From Lineus longissimus (taxonomy: Eukaryota > Nemertea > Pilidiophora > Heteronemertea > Lineidae), in NCBI RefSeq assembly GCF_910592395.1, contig NC_088308.1, positions 15,579,501-15,643,500 of the forward strand: DNA of 64,000 bases. Direction: 5' to 3'. Of the stretch, positions 45,345 through 56,412 are shown in pieces. The position numbers and the translations under genes are program-made. The first letter of the stretch is position 1. Each line of letters begins with the position of its first letter. Under the pieces are notes generated by a model. It did not search any database, was not told the DNA's origin, and saw nothing but the letters and a program-made list of their open reading frames with translations.

Positions 45345-47100
45345 TATGGCATGCCTTGTGCCAAAGCTGAATTTATTCAGGACAACTTTTTTACATCAGG
45401 ACTGAATTTTTACGCCAGAATCTCGCTACAATTGCGCAATTGTACAAGAATTCATCTCAGGACAAAGATTTTACAACACCAGGTAAAATATTCCTATCCA
45501 TGTATTTTTTTTCCTTTCAGAATAATTTATTTTCACGTTTTAAAAAAAATTGTCAGGACGAAAAATACGGCAGGACTTTTTTTCCTTCAGAATTTTTTCG
45601 AGGACGTTTTGCGGGCAGAACGAAAAATTCTCGCAGAATTCACGTGGCCCATACCAGCGATCACGTGACTCCTGGCAGAAATCACGTGACCGCGAAAACG
45701 ATGACGTCGCGCATCATAGCTGCGTTTCCATTTGCCATTTCTGTGTTATGCCAATTCGCTGTCCAGGTAACCTCGACCCTATCCGCCGAGCAGCGGAGGG
45801 TCGAGGTCTCACTAGCCAGTGCAATGGCCGGGCCTACCTGGCTCCACAAATGGCGCGACGTCATTTCATGCATACCCCTGTTCAAGTGGCTGTCGACCTT
45901 GCAGTATATCACTCTCACACATAAACCTATACATTTCTGAATAGCTTGTCGCTTCTAGAATACATCTGGCCAGCTTTCATTGTTATCAAGTAATTCAGTC
46001 ATGAGAACATGGGGGCAGCACAATACATGAGACACCCTGTACATCGATGAAAATTTTGAAAATTTCACCTTGCCGCCTTGTAACTTGACAATTAACATGG
46101 ATGGTGAAATAATATTTTTATAAACTTCTACTTATCACCTTGAGAAAGCCAAATAATAACAATTTTAAATTTTGATACCAAAATAGGGTGCCGTTGCGGC
46201 TTTTCTTTGAGCATTTTGACCGCGAAGTCTCACCTTGAGAACATGTGCACACTGACAGGAACCAGTTCATGTCAACATATGATTGAGCTATACATAGCAT
46301 GCGAGGCCTGGTCACTGCGGACGTGCACAGAAGAAGCTGATATTTTCCTCAAATAATCGTCAGAGCTACCTCTTCACAAAATACCCAGGACACCGACATT
46401 TGAACATGCAGCAATAGCGATATGATAGGCTTATCTGTATCCATGGTAATCGCCTGAGATTGAAGAACTTTTTGGGGGGGGACCAATGTTGACCTGATCA
46501 CCACTGGCTAGTGAGACCCGAGGACGCCTCGTTGATTTACAGTGGACGAACCATATTGCATGTTCATGCATGTTGATATTAGGCGCCCTGGTATCAATGA
46601 TTTTTCACTGGGCTCTAGGTTACCGGGGAAACCCCAATTCCGATGCAATAAGGTACTATCCAATATGCAGTGGCTAAGTACTAGGGTTTAATGCCGATTT
46701 GATACATTACGGTTAAGAGACATATGATGATACCTCTTTTGCTGCATACAGCAAAATCGCCAAACTTCAGAAAAGTTCGTGAGTTGGGAAAATAGAATAT
46801 GACGACATCGGTTTAAGTGGTCACATGCGTTCTGCCAGGAGTCACGTGAGTCATGGCGTCCTGGCATGGAAAAAAGTCCTGTCGTATTTTTCGTCCTGAC
46901 AATTTTTTTTAAAACGTGAAAATAAATTATTCGGAAGGGAAAGAAATACATGGATAGGAATATTTTACCTGGTGTTGTAAAATCTTTGTCCTGAGATAAA
47001 TTATTGTACAATATCGCAATTTGTAGCGTGATTCTGGCGTAAAAATTCAATCCTGATGTAACAAATTTGTTCTGAATAAATTCCGCTTTGGCATGCCATA
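45345..47100. mobile_element. Long-TIR element (1,756 bp) with 6-bp TSD
   Basis: The ends (TATGGCATGCC and complement) extend into ~300-bp inverted arms (about 45,345-45,690 and 46,800-47,100), estimated by eye at around 85% similar. Flanking GACAGA is duplicated at 45,339-45,344 and 47,101-47,106. The centre holds a shorter hairpin (CCTCGACCCT...AGGGTCGAGG, 45,771-45,807). CACTAGCCAGTG at about 45,808-45,819 is mirrored at about 46,502-46,513. No transposase recognised. A 6-bp duplication does not match the commonest superfamilies, so it is unassigned. Confidence 0.65.
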
Positions 47101-47106
47101 GACAGA

Positions 47107-48322
47107 GAGTCTCTTTTGCAGGGCCGTATTTAACTTTTTTCTCCAGGGGGGCAGTGGGATAGATCGCCGAAGGCGATCTGCATGCGCCGCAGGCGCATCC
47201 GAACGGGGGGTCTGGGGGCCCTCCCCCCCAAAAATTTGAAAATAAAAGGTCTGAAATGGCATTTTCCTGGCATTTGGAAGTGTGAATCAATAGTATTTTT
47301 ACTCCAAAAAAGGACTACTTTTATGAAGACTAGGGTCAGGGCACTGGACTGGTCAGATTATAAGGGTTGCACCTGAGTTGATAACATCTGATATCCATAT
47401 GCTGCTATCATGCTGGTAAAGCTAGGCCCTGTTTTGCCCAGATATTTGAGAAGCCTGCCTTATGATAACACTGGTGGCTGTCTTGGCTGCCATAGATGAG
47501 AGACAGCGGTGGTCCACTTTCCCACACGGTAGGCCTAGGGCTGAAGTTAGCTTCATTATCACATAATGCCTGCTCTTAATTTGCAAAAGGTTGTCTGAGA
47601 TCTGAGTAGAGCAAAGCCTTGTGATAGCGGTGTTCAATTACTGTAAAAATATACACCCGCTTGAAGCGACATGGTAACCCTGATTGAGTGACAGATCAAT
47701 CAGGTGTAGCCTAATAAAGATAATCTCTGACGTCGATCAACGGATCGTCATAAAATCCAGATTTATTTTCACAAACATTTGCCACCGAGACAGTACGCCT
47801 GTACTTATCAATTATTACCGAACCACATAATTCTTTATGATGCAGGGACACTTTCTCATGCCTGCCACTCGTAGTGCTGGTTGGCTCCCGGTTAGGAAAA
47901 AAACAGGTGCATTAAAGATAATAAAGGCCTTATCTCATTACTTAGGGTGTGGTCTCGCATGAGCGTGTTGAACTTTAGGAATACATGTACTTTGTAGTTC
48001 ACACATTGTGTTCAGATTGTAGATAGTCAGCAATATTGATAACTCGATTATAATCTCTGAGGCATCTTTGGCATTTGTCTGTTTTTCGTGCTACTCACAA
48101 TTATAGCCCGCTGGATGGCAGCATATATATTATGCAGCACTCCCCTTTTTCGGGCAATGCTATGTAAGCAGTGAACACCCTCCTTGGATTCTCTTTCCCC
48201 CCAAAGAAGTCGTCAACAGAATAATACCATGATGATTGTGAAAGCCGGAGCGGTTGCTATGAAGTATTTTCAAATGTTTGGTCTTCTATTTTTGGCTTCA
48301 TTTTGCATAAGCCACGTTACCA
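47107..48322. other. Gene-free stretch with two adjacent perfect hairpins
   Basis: 47,163-47,179 (GATCGCC-gaa-GGCGATC) and 47,183-47,199 (ATGCGCC-gca-GGCGCAT) are 7-bp stems with 3-base loops, three bases apart. They are followed by GGGGGGTCTGGGGGCCCTCC, wording typical of a marine-invertebrate repeat end. The rest has no recognised gene. Confidence 0.45.
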
Positions 48323-49460
48323 ATGAAAAACATTGAACGCCCTGAAAAGGGGGATGAGAACTTGAATGACTCCGGTCCAGATGATCAAGATGAGGTGTTG
48401 GCATCCATTGTACGGTTGTACGAGGTTGAGGATGACATGACGTCAGGTGACGTCGCTTTCGAGTTAGGAGAACCTAATTGTAAGAGTGAAATGTTAGCGT
48501 CGGTTTTGACAACGGCGAAGGTACTGAAAGTGAGATGATTCATGTTTGTCCGACTTTTGGTGATGAAACAATAGCTGATGTCAAGGTTAATCCTGATTTA
48601 ACCCCCCCCCCCAGCAGAAACAAGATGTTCAGAATCTCTTGGAAGAATTTTCTGACATACCCCAAAGCCTGGGTGTACCAATTTGGTTAAACATGAGATT
48701 AAGTTGACAACTGATGAGCTTGTGAGAGCAAAGTCTTATCCACTGCCCTACTCAATGCTAGAGGTAGTCGATAAGGAGATAGATGAGATGGAAAAAATGG
48801 ATATCATTAGGCCATCAAAGTCACCATATGCAGCGGCACCTGTCACAGTGAAGAAGCTAGATGGCTCAAACCGTTTTTGTGTCAGTTACATCAAATTGAA
48901 CTCCTACTGTGTTTGATAGTGAACCAATGCCAGACCTGAAGCGATCTGCATGCACATAAAAGGCAAGAAGTACAGGTCGAAGGGAGACCTCTCAAAAGGC
49001 TATTGGTAGATTTTGATGGATGATGATTCAATAGAGAAAACGTGTTTCTGCGTTCCAGGGAAAGGGGCTTTCGAATTTCTGAGAAGGCCATTTGGGCTTC
49101 AGAATTCTGCGGCTACATTCAACCGTTTGATGAGAAAGATGTGTGGTGATGTTGATGACATAGAAAGTTTCATAGATGATGTTCAAGCATCAACCTTCAC
49201 TTGGGAAAAACATTTAAGCTTGTTGAGAACATTGTTCACGAGACTGAGAGATGCTGGATTAACAGCAAAACCCTCCAAGTGCTGTATTGGGTTTACTGAC
49301 ATGGATTATGTAGGCCATGGGGTAGAACTTGACACATTAAAACCTCGTGATGCAAAGTGTGCTGAGATCTTGATTTCTTTTGAGGGGAGCATTGTGACAC
49401 AAAATGTGGTTATGTTTAGGATTAAAGGGTTAACAGCTGAGCAGACTAATTTTAGAAGCA
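48323..49460 (+). pseudogene. Ty3/Gypsy polyprotein remnant (Gypsy-3), reverse transcriptase
   Basis: Separate frames carry reverse transcriptase pieces: the linker and fingers (RAKSYPLPYSMLEVVDKEID, DGSNRFCVSYIKLN) at 48,683-48,916, and the palm (KGAFEFLRRPFGLQNSAATF, FIDDVQAST, LTAKPSKC) at 49,013-49,390. The first catalytic aspartate block between them is degraded, and the FIDD motif is followed by non-standard residues. The frame is cut by the insertion at 49,470, beyond which 'GGYYRK' (about 50,800-50,820) continues the expected connection-region motif. Protease and integrase were not found. Confidence 0.8.
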
Positions 49461-49469
49461 CTACATAGG

Positions 49470-50762
49470 GGCTTGTGGTATTCGACTCGATGACTCGACG
49501 ACGCGATGACTCGATGACGCGATCAAGTTGGAATTTTTTTAAAGAATATCACTGCTTGGACTGTAATTTATACATAGAATCATAAGTGGAGGAAAATAAA
49601 AAAGAACCGATCATTACCAACCCCTTTCCAGCTGTTTTCACCGTATCTAATCCGACCATTTTTCGTTTCCCACAAGATCGCATTTTTGATAAAACCATGC
49701 GCCATGTTGCTATGCAAGCCACTGGTATCTTACCGTGAATACACAATCTTGACACTAGAGGCGCTGATGTCGTTCCTAAACAACGGCTCTAGCACTGCTA
49801 AATTGCCACCATCTTGAAAAGCAGTACCGCGCATGTGGAAATGTAAAGAATCTTTACAATTGCAAAGAGGCTATCGCATCACCACTACGCCCGAGAACAC
49901 GATGGCTGCACTACGCTGCATTGATAGTTTGCCGGCAATAAATTCACGTAAAAACACACCAGAACATCTCGGGTTTTATTTACAAAGATCATATTTTGTT
50001 ATTTATTTATAAAACAAGCCATTTTATGAAAGAAGGTGGCACTTACTAGGCCTGGATAAGACTTTGGAGTTTGAAGTGGTGGTGATGCAGTGTTGAAAAC
50101 ACCTGAATCTCAGGATGCCGATATCCAAGATGGCGGAATTTTACCAATTCCAGTGTCTGAAATTGAATTTTAATTTCGGCACTGTGCGAGTTTGCGTGAA
50201 TACAGCTAAATACACCTAAATATAGCTGGTTCAGATCAACCTCCTACCCAGGTTCTTTACAAGCAGAAATTCCAATGTTAAAATGACACGCGAGTTCCTG
50301 GAGACAAGGTTGGCTCTGGATATCCGTTCAGCACGGCAGTCGAACTCCGAGAATTATTTTAAGTGTCAATTTAGTTCGGAAATTATAAATCCTCGTATGA
50401 CGTCGACATCTTTCCCCTTAGGGCATCTCCAACCAGGACATGTCCATATCTGGGGATATGCCCTAGGGGGCATTAAATGTCCTATAGGGGCTGATGTCTT
50501 GGGGGGGGGGGGGGCAGATGTCAAGGGACGCAAGAGGGACTGAGTGACGAGTCTAAAAAACTGCACATCTTCAGTGGCCATGGCTGGGGGGGGGGGGGGG
50601 GCACATCCTTCCACATACCGTAGCTGGGTATGGGAAGGCCGCGCTAAGAGCGGTAGCCCGGAGACCAGGATCATGGGATTCCGTATTTTAGCAAAATCCA
50701 TAGCAACGATCGCGTCATCGAGCCATCGCGTCGTCGAGTCATCGAGTCGAATACCACAAGCC
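49470..50762. mobile_element. Non-autonomous TIR element with modular 8-bp TIR and 9-bp TSD
   Basis: 1,293 bp with ~54-bp inverted ends starting GGCTTGTGGTATTCG. After this start the TIR consists of five consecutive 8-mers (49,485-49,524) matching AC(T/G)CGA(T/C)G apart from the last base of the fifth; the right end repeats them with one mismatch. Target duplication CTACATAGG lies at 49,461-49,469 and 50,763-50,771. The inside includes 14- and 16-base G runs (50,501-50,514; 50,586-50,601) and sequence shared with 23,070-23,400. No transposase. The 9-bp duplication suggests a Mutator-like element. Confidence 0.9.
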
Positions 50763-50771
50763 CTACATAGG

Positions 50772-51440
50772 TTAGGTATCTTTTCCCAGGACTGTTGTAG
50801 TATGGGCGGTTATTACCGCAAATAAAGACAAACCAAAGCAAAGACACTTGTGTAGCATATCAAGGACACGTAGATTGATACTCCTATGTGTGCCACATCA
50901 AAGACATCTGGAATACATGTTTGTTTTTGTTTGATACAGCATAGATAAAACTAGACCGCAACCTCTCTGGGATGGACAGTTGTTTTCATGAGCCATACAC
51001 AGCACAGATAAGACATGACCGCAATACCTCTCTTGACCATACACCACGTCAAAGATAACGATGCGAAGTCAACAGGCGGCGCACTGTAGATTGCTGGCGG
51101 CCGGATGCTGTTAGATCAATAAAGTTAATCTTCAACGACAAAACAACGCACTCATTTTTATTGTTGTAAGCAACGTGTTTTACATGAAAATGGAAATGAA
51201 CAAATCTATATGACTAGGCCTAAAGCCCAGTTATATCATCACTATCAGATTCCAAAATAGCCTTATGCCCTATTCGCTTTTACAATTTATAAACAAATCC
51301 ATCAACGAAATGGAGAAGATGAATCTCATAACCCCCTCCCCAATATGAAATTGTTTAGTATCTCTTTGCTTCAACCTAATTTGAGATGATCCGTTACCTC
51401 CTAAGGTGGAAATGTTGTTGTTATTGCAATCGCGGAATTT
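50772..51440. other. Tail of Gypsy-3 and unassigned sequence
   Basis: The first ~50 bp continue the Gypsy-3 frame after the inserted element. The remainder contains AATAAAG motifs (about 50,821 and 51,118) that could belong to a decayed LTR; no paired LTR was found. No gene. Confidence 0.35.
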
Positions 51441-51449
51441 AGATGACCC

Positions 51450-53206
51450 CTATCCTTTAAAACTTTCGTTACTGGCCAACCACGGAGCGGCTGGATTGCA
51501 ATGGCCTGGAACGAATCCCCACTGGTTTGTCTCTGTCAATCTCTGTATGACTGCAACTCTGTTTGCCCCGAAATTTTTGATTCTTCGTAGAATTGCGAAT
51601 GTATCCAATGACAATCTGGCTGTTCGTCCATAATCGTTTTCTTGGATGTCTCCTTTCAGTTCCCTTGAAAGGTGTACCATCACTGTGGCTGCTGTGACTG
51701 CGGCTGTTAATTCCAACCTTGGAATACATAGCGCCTTTAATGGAGTCACTCTAGAACGTGCATAGATCAAGTTGACTCTCACTTGGCCATGCTTGTCCTC
51801 TTCTCTGAGATATGCGGCTACTCCGTATGATGCCAAACTAGCGTCGCTGAAGACGAGCAGCTGCCTATTTATGACTTCTCCTATCTCACGATTCGTGCAT
51901 CTATCGAAGGTGATGACGTCCATATTCCCCAACTATCTCTTGAAGTCCTTCCATTGGCAAATCAATAGGCAGTGGAGTGTCCCACTCCAAGTTCCTTTTC
52001 ATCATATCCTGGAAGATCATCTTTCTTTTGAGTATAACAGGGGATATTAATCCTAATGGGTCGAATATTGAGCAGACAAGGCCCAACACTCCTCTCATAG
52101 TGTTTACTCAAGTCTGGCTTCCTGTAGCTGACTGTATCCTTCTTGGGATTCCGCTTCATTCCTAGAGCTGTCTCGGTTTCCTCGCCCAGTGGGCATTGTC
52201 TTAGGTTTACTGACGGTTTGACCTCTGTAGAATCAGGGAGAGATTTCAGAACCTCCGGATTTGAATTGTTCCACCCTACTAACTGGAAACCACTTCTTTA
52301 CCTCGGCTCCGTTAATTAATCCTACTGCCCCATCCTTAGAAAATGTTTTCTCAGGCGTGTCCTGTGAGCCGATATTGTCATCTACGTATGATGATTGCGT
52401 CGCTGCTTCAATGACATCCTGACAGAAATCTGCTGCATTATCTTCTGTATTTCGCATCAATGCGTAGTTGCTAACTCCTGGACTGCTCGTAGAACCAAAT
52501 ACGTGTACGGTTAGCCTCATGTCCTTGACTTTTCCATCCTGCTACCACAGGAATCTGTAAAAATCCCGGTCCTCTTCAATAACTTGTATCTGTTCGAAAA
52601 TCTTCCTAATGTCTGAAGTAATGCCTATTTTCCCTTGCCGAAAACGTTGTAGAACGCCATCCAACCAGTTTGTGAGATCTGGGCTTTTCAACAATCTCTT
52701 GTTGAGGGATTCTCTTCTGTATGTCACTGACCAATCGAAGACTATGCGAATCTTTCCTGGCTTGTGCTTCTTGTAAACAGCGTGGTGCGGTAAATAACAT
52801 ATCTTGCCTTGCACGCCACTGTCCTCCTGTACTTCCTCAGCATAGCCTTTCCTCAGCATCTCCTCCATAAATCCTTGATAATAAAGTTCAAACTTCTGAC
52901 TCCTTTCCATTCTGCGACGGACCGATTGCAATAAATGCCTGCTCCCTGTTGTTGGGTAACTCTAGTCATATTTGGCTTGACCAGTAGACCAACTTCATAT
53001 ATTTCACCATTATGCTGCATATTCTCCTCGACAAAGTCCCTGAACCTTTGCTCATCCTGGGAAATTGCTGTCTCCTCAGTGTTCGCCTTTTCTGCAAAGT
53101 CCATATTGATGTACTGCTGCAAGGTTTCCTCCAAAGACACTGCTGTCGCATCACCTAAGGGACCACACATGGACCATCCAAGTTTCGTCCTGATTGCATC
53201 GGGCAA
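51450..53206 (-). pseudogene. BEL/Pao reverse transcriptase and RNase H
   Basis: Blocks in order: LGWSMCGPLGD (53,170 region); reverse transcriptase fingers and palm (GKIRIVFDWSVTYRRESLNK, GITSDIRKIFEQIQV) to 52,542; and the catalytic YVDDNIGS at about 52,365-52,388. Then come FDPLGLISPVILKRKM and the RNase H-like block (LLVFSDASLASYGVAAYLRE, LCIPRLELTAA) to 51,450. A tryptophan-to-stop change separates the first two blocks within one frame (TAG at 52,542-52,544). Further frame changes occur near 52,230 and 51,930. It is inactive as it stands. Confidence 0.85.
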
Positions 53207-53650
53207 TTTCCTTCGTTAGCTGCTACGACTGCCAGTGGTTGTAAACCCTGCGGGATGTCATTTCCAAGTAGAAGTTTGATTTCCAAATCCGAGTTGAGTA
53301 TGCCTATTGGGACGTCCTTCAGAAACGACAGATGATCCCATCTATTGATGTCCTTCACTGTGGCGACTTTCTTTCTGTTGATCGGCATCTCCTTGTCGAC
53401 GAATGAACTCGGTATCTGCATCGGCCCTGCGGCTGCATCCCATCCCTTGATGTCTAGGTTTCTCACCAACTTCATAACCACTGATTCCTCCTTTGATGTC
53501 ATTGCTGGTAGGCCGTCCTCTGATTCCAAGCTGGCTGCATACTGCGTCTGTGCAAAATGAAGCGCTGGATCCTCCATCCAAAAATGCGAGTGTCTTCATC
53601 TCACGTCCTGTGTCCTGAGACCTTTGCCTAAACTGCTACGACTGACATTT
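53155..53650 (-). pseudogene. BEL/Pao aspartic protease
   Basis: The DUF1758-like retropepsin is visible as TLAFLDGGSSASFCTDAVCSQ (about 53,590-53,530). The triplet reads DGG where D-T/S-G is usual for aspartic proteases, but DGGS occurs in BEL proteases. The following WDHLSFLKDVPIG and IKLLLGNDIP lie in a second frame, so a frameshift divides the domain. Confidence 0.75.
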
Positions 53651-53742
53651 CAATCTTCTGTCCGGCCCCTATGCGTCTGACTCCTGATGAGATCTGGGCT
53701 GTACTGACATTATTTCCTTAGGTCTGCTGCTGCCTGGTGTCG

Positions 53743-54250
53743 TCACTTCTCTGGCCTCCACCCGCTAGCTTGATTACTGCTTGGCTTTGCTCTGGTGTGA
53801 CTCTTGTCTTGTCCTCCTGGTTCCCAGACTCCGACTTCTTCCTGTGGAGTAAGGCCGGATGTTTCCCTTTGCACTGTGACGACAAGTGGATTTACTCGTA
53901 CACGAATCACTCCTGTGTCCCTGCCGTATATCTGCGATCCATTTCCTCTCCAGGTGAATCGGTAGTCTTGCCACAATTTGTCTCATGTTATTATGATCCT
54001 CCAATTCGGATAGTCTCCCTAGTCCTAACATGGCATTTAAACATCCCCTTAGATAGATCGCATAATTTTCTAGTTCCTCAGTTTGGTGAGCCTTCATTGG
54101 TTTCCATGACAACGCTTTCTGTAGGTACCCCTCACCAATCTGATATTGATTCCCAAACTTTTCCTCTGGAACCTTCCTCGCTCTCAGATACCCTTGAGTA
54201 GGTCCTAAATGGATACATCCCTGACAGGGTTCGGATAAAGAAGGAATCAA
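53743..54250 (-). pseudogene. BEL/Pao Gag, N-terminally truncated
   Basis: GYLRARKVPEEKFGNQYQIG, then YLQKALSWKP, AIYLRGCLNAMLGLGRL and IVARLPIHLERKW, match the C-terminal half of the DUF1759-type BEL Gag. The N-terminal part is absent: homology begins only ~40 bp from the LTR, implying a deletion of leader and early Gag. After ~110 residues the frame shifts into a Lys/Arg/Ser-rich stretch. Confidence 0.75.
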
Positions 54251-54468
54251 CGAAGTATGTACTGTAAATACTAAATGCTATCTGACTACTTTATTGAACA
54301 AGGAAGTTACATGGGTCACGTGGACCTTGGATAATAATGAGATGGCGGGAAGGATATAACCTAATCAGAACGAAGTAACAAGATGGGCGGTCCCAGACAA
54401 CGTGATACTAGGAAGTAGGCGTGACTCTACGTGACTAAAGTTGCTATCAATGCAGGCTGTCCGCGACA
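54240..54468 (-). mobile_element. BEL/Pao LTR
   Basis: Starts TGTCGCGGACAGCC at 54,468 (minus strand), directly after the purine-rich GCCAGGGAGTAA. TGTCGCG is a frequent BEL LTR start. A TTCAATAAAG poly(A) signal lies near 54,290. The 3' boundary is uncertain (54,240 +/- 25) because no second LTR is available for comparison. Confidence 0.65.
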
Positions 54469-54999
54469 TTACTCCCTGGCGAAAAAGATATCCCAAGACA
54501 AATAAAAAGAAGAAAAAAAGGTTATACTGTTAAAAACTAATATTGGAAGCAGTTAATCATCGCGTTGTGTTTGAAACTAATTACCGTTATAAACCAAAAA
54601 CAATATATAGAATAGCGCCAATAAATCAATTAATGCTCGAATGTCTGTTTATAAATTATAAATTATAAACTCTAGAATCGCGGCTGTTATCCATCAAACT
54701 GCTGAGTGACCTCGTCGTCTGACCTTTCCCGATTGAGCGAAGAATAAACACAAGTTAGGCTGCACCTGGCGCATTTTCACACTGACACAAATCTAGCGAA
54801 AAAATAAGCGAAAAAATGTCAATAAACACATTGCAGAATGTCTATCGCAAAACGTTCATAAGTAAGCACAAATTCATTCAAAACTATAAATCGTATGCGT
54901 TAGGTTATAATCCAATAATAATCTAATAAAAACGAAAGTCTTCCTTCAACAACTGATTTTAATCCAAGTTGTTGCAATGTTCTCATGCATGAAGGCATT

Positions 55000-55259
55000 T
55001 TAATCAGCGAGTAATTTAGTCCAGTTTTTAATTCTGTCTCTGGCTTTATCTGCTGTTTTACGGACGAGACCTTGTCGTCGCTTGACGGGTGGTCTATCCT
55101 CCTTTGATTGTTCATTAGACTCTGTACTAGTATCAAGTTTTTCGATATATCCGTCGGCGTTGACCTCCAGGGGATACAATTTCACAATTGGTCTGCTTGT
55201 CTTACCAGTAGTCGTTCTGATATTAGCAGAGCCTATAAGTCCATCATTACCGGTGTTCA
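55000..55259 (-). pseudogene. BEL/Pao integrase C-terminal end
   Basis: NTGNDGLIGSANIRTTTGKT followed by SRPIVKLYPLEV is the characteristic C-terminal tail of BEL/Pao polyproteins. It is followed by a charged extension and a stop at 55,000. Its upstream side is cut exactly at the MITE at 55,260, so the integrase core is not adjacent. Confidence 0.8.
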
Positions 55260-55689
55260 GAGACAAGACCACAATTGATTTTCCAAGCCATTTCCAGTTA
55301 TTTCAAATGCCCGCCATCAAAGAATGCGTCAAGTAGTGAAACTGAAATTCGGATATGATATACGGGTTAGTCTTGCGAGTAACTGGTGCGATTTAAATTG
55401 GTGATTGACCACGGAAATTTTTTTTAAAATTGACAAGTTTGACACAAGTGGACATCTTTACCCATTTCGGCCATTTTCACTCCAAATTTGAACCACCCCC
55501 TATGGCCAGGTTGTCAAAATTCAAAATTATTTTTTTTACCAAACAATTTATTTATATCTGTAGACTTGCCACAGCAAATATTTTTTCAATACCTCTCCAA
55601 ATATGTACTTGAGAGTAAAAAACATGCACTCGTCTAATAGATAGGCCTGGACCCTCCAACCTATGAATATTCATTAGTGGTCTTGTCTC
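55260..55689. mobile_element. MITE 'Y', single copy outside the array
   Basis: 430 bp bounded by GAGACAAGACCAC and its complement. It is clearly related to 24,619-25,061 but diverged in the middle ('gacacaagtggacatctttacc' replaces other sequence). It abuts the integrase fragment. No coding content and no clear target duplication. Confidence 0.75.
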
Positions 55690-56412
55690 AATGAAGAGGG
55701 ATCATCTTGAGATATCAATGAAATATGCCTTTTCCCAAGCATTTGAGATGTCTTGACTAACATAACCAAGTTTCATCAAAAATGAACTTGATTTGAGCGA
55801 GCTATTAACGTTTTAAAATTTTGTCCGATACGGACAACCTACCTTACATTTCGTCTTCAAATTGTTTACAGACTGTCTTCAAGTTAAGCTCATTAACTCG
55901 TAGAATTCTTAATCGAATGGTACCGAATCTTCGACAAATCACCAGTGGTCTACAGTCAATCTGAAATAGGAATTTGAAACAATTTTAATTCATGACAAAT
56001 ATTCAAAAATTTCAATTTTTTGGAAAAAAGTTGTCTTTTTAAAGCTTGTTCTAAGGTTGTGACAGTGGTATCATGCTGAAAATGTCAAAATTTCAAATCA
56101 ATATTAACTTTGTCTGAAATTTGAAAAACAACAAATATATGATGCATTATAAGCATGGAAAGTTTGTTAGTAAGGTGTGAAATGAGAAAAAGATTAACCC
56201 ATATGTTATCTCCCTGTGTGTCACATCCAAGTCTGACACTTCCACAACAGCAACCATTGTCATCGCTATTGTCCAATCAACATCCACCCTTTTGTAATCT
56301 CTTGTCCTTTCTTGTGTATTTTCCGTCTGTTGAAGGAAGCATCCCGAAATAGACATCTCCTAGGAGTACGATTTTAAGCAAAGAAAGACAAGTTACGAAA
56401 AGACAAGACAAG
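55690..56412. other. Region upstream of the broken DDE transposase
   Basis: No gene recognised; AT-rich. It may contain the 5' end of the transposon whose transposase starts at 56,413, but no terminal repeat could be identified because the other end lies beyond the Gypsy-2 insertion. Confidence 0.35.

Larger units (their letters stand above)
51450..55259 (-). mobile_element. BEL/Pao retrotransposon, rearranged and decayed
   Basis: On the minus strand, from high to low coordinates: the C-terminal end of integrase (55,259-55,000), a 3' region ending in a purine-rich tract, one LTR (about 54,468-54,240), part of Gag, protease, reverse transcriptase and RNase H, stopping at 51,450. Integrase tail before LTR and Gag is the wrong order for one simple element. 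It indicates the junction of two tandem copies sharing an LTR, or a circularly permuted insertion. The integrase core is missing. Confidence 0.8.

Noticed and set aside
51772-54201. Long plus-strand frames over the BEL region
   Set aside because: They are antisense to recognisable BEL/Pao protease, reverse transcriptase and Gag blocks.
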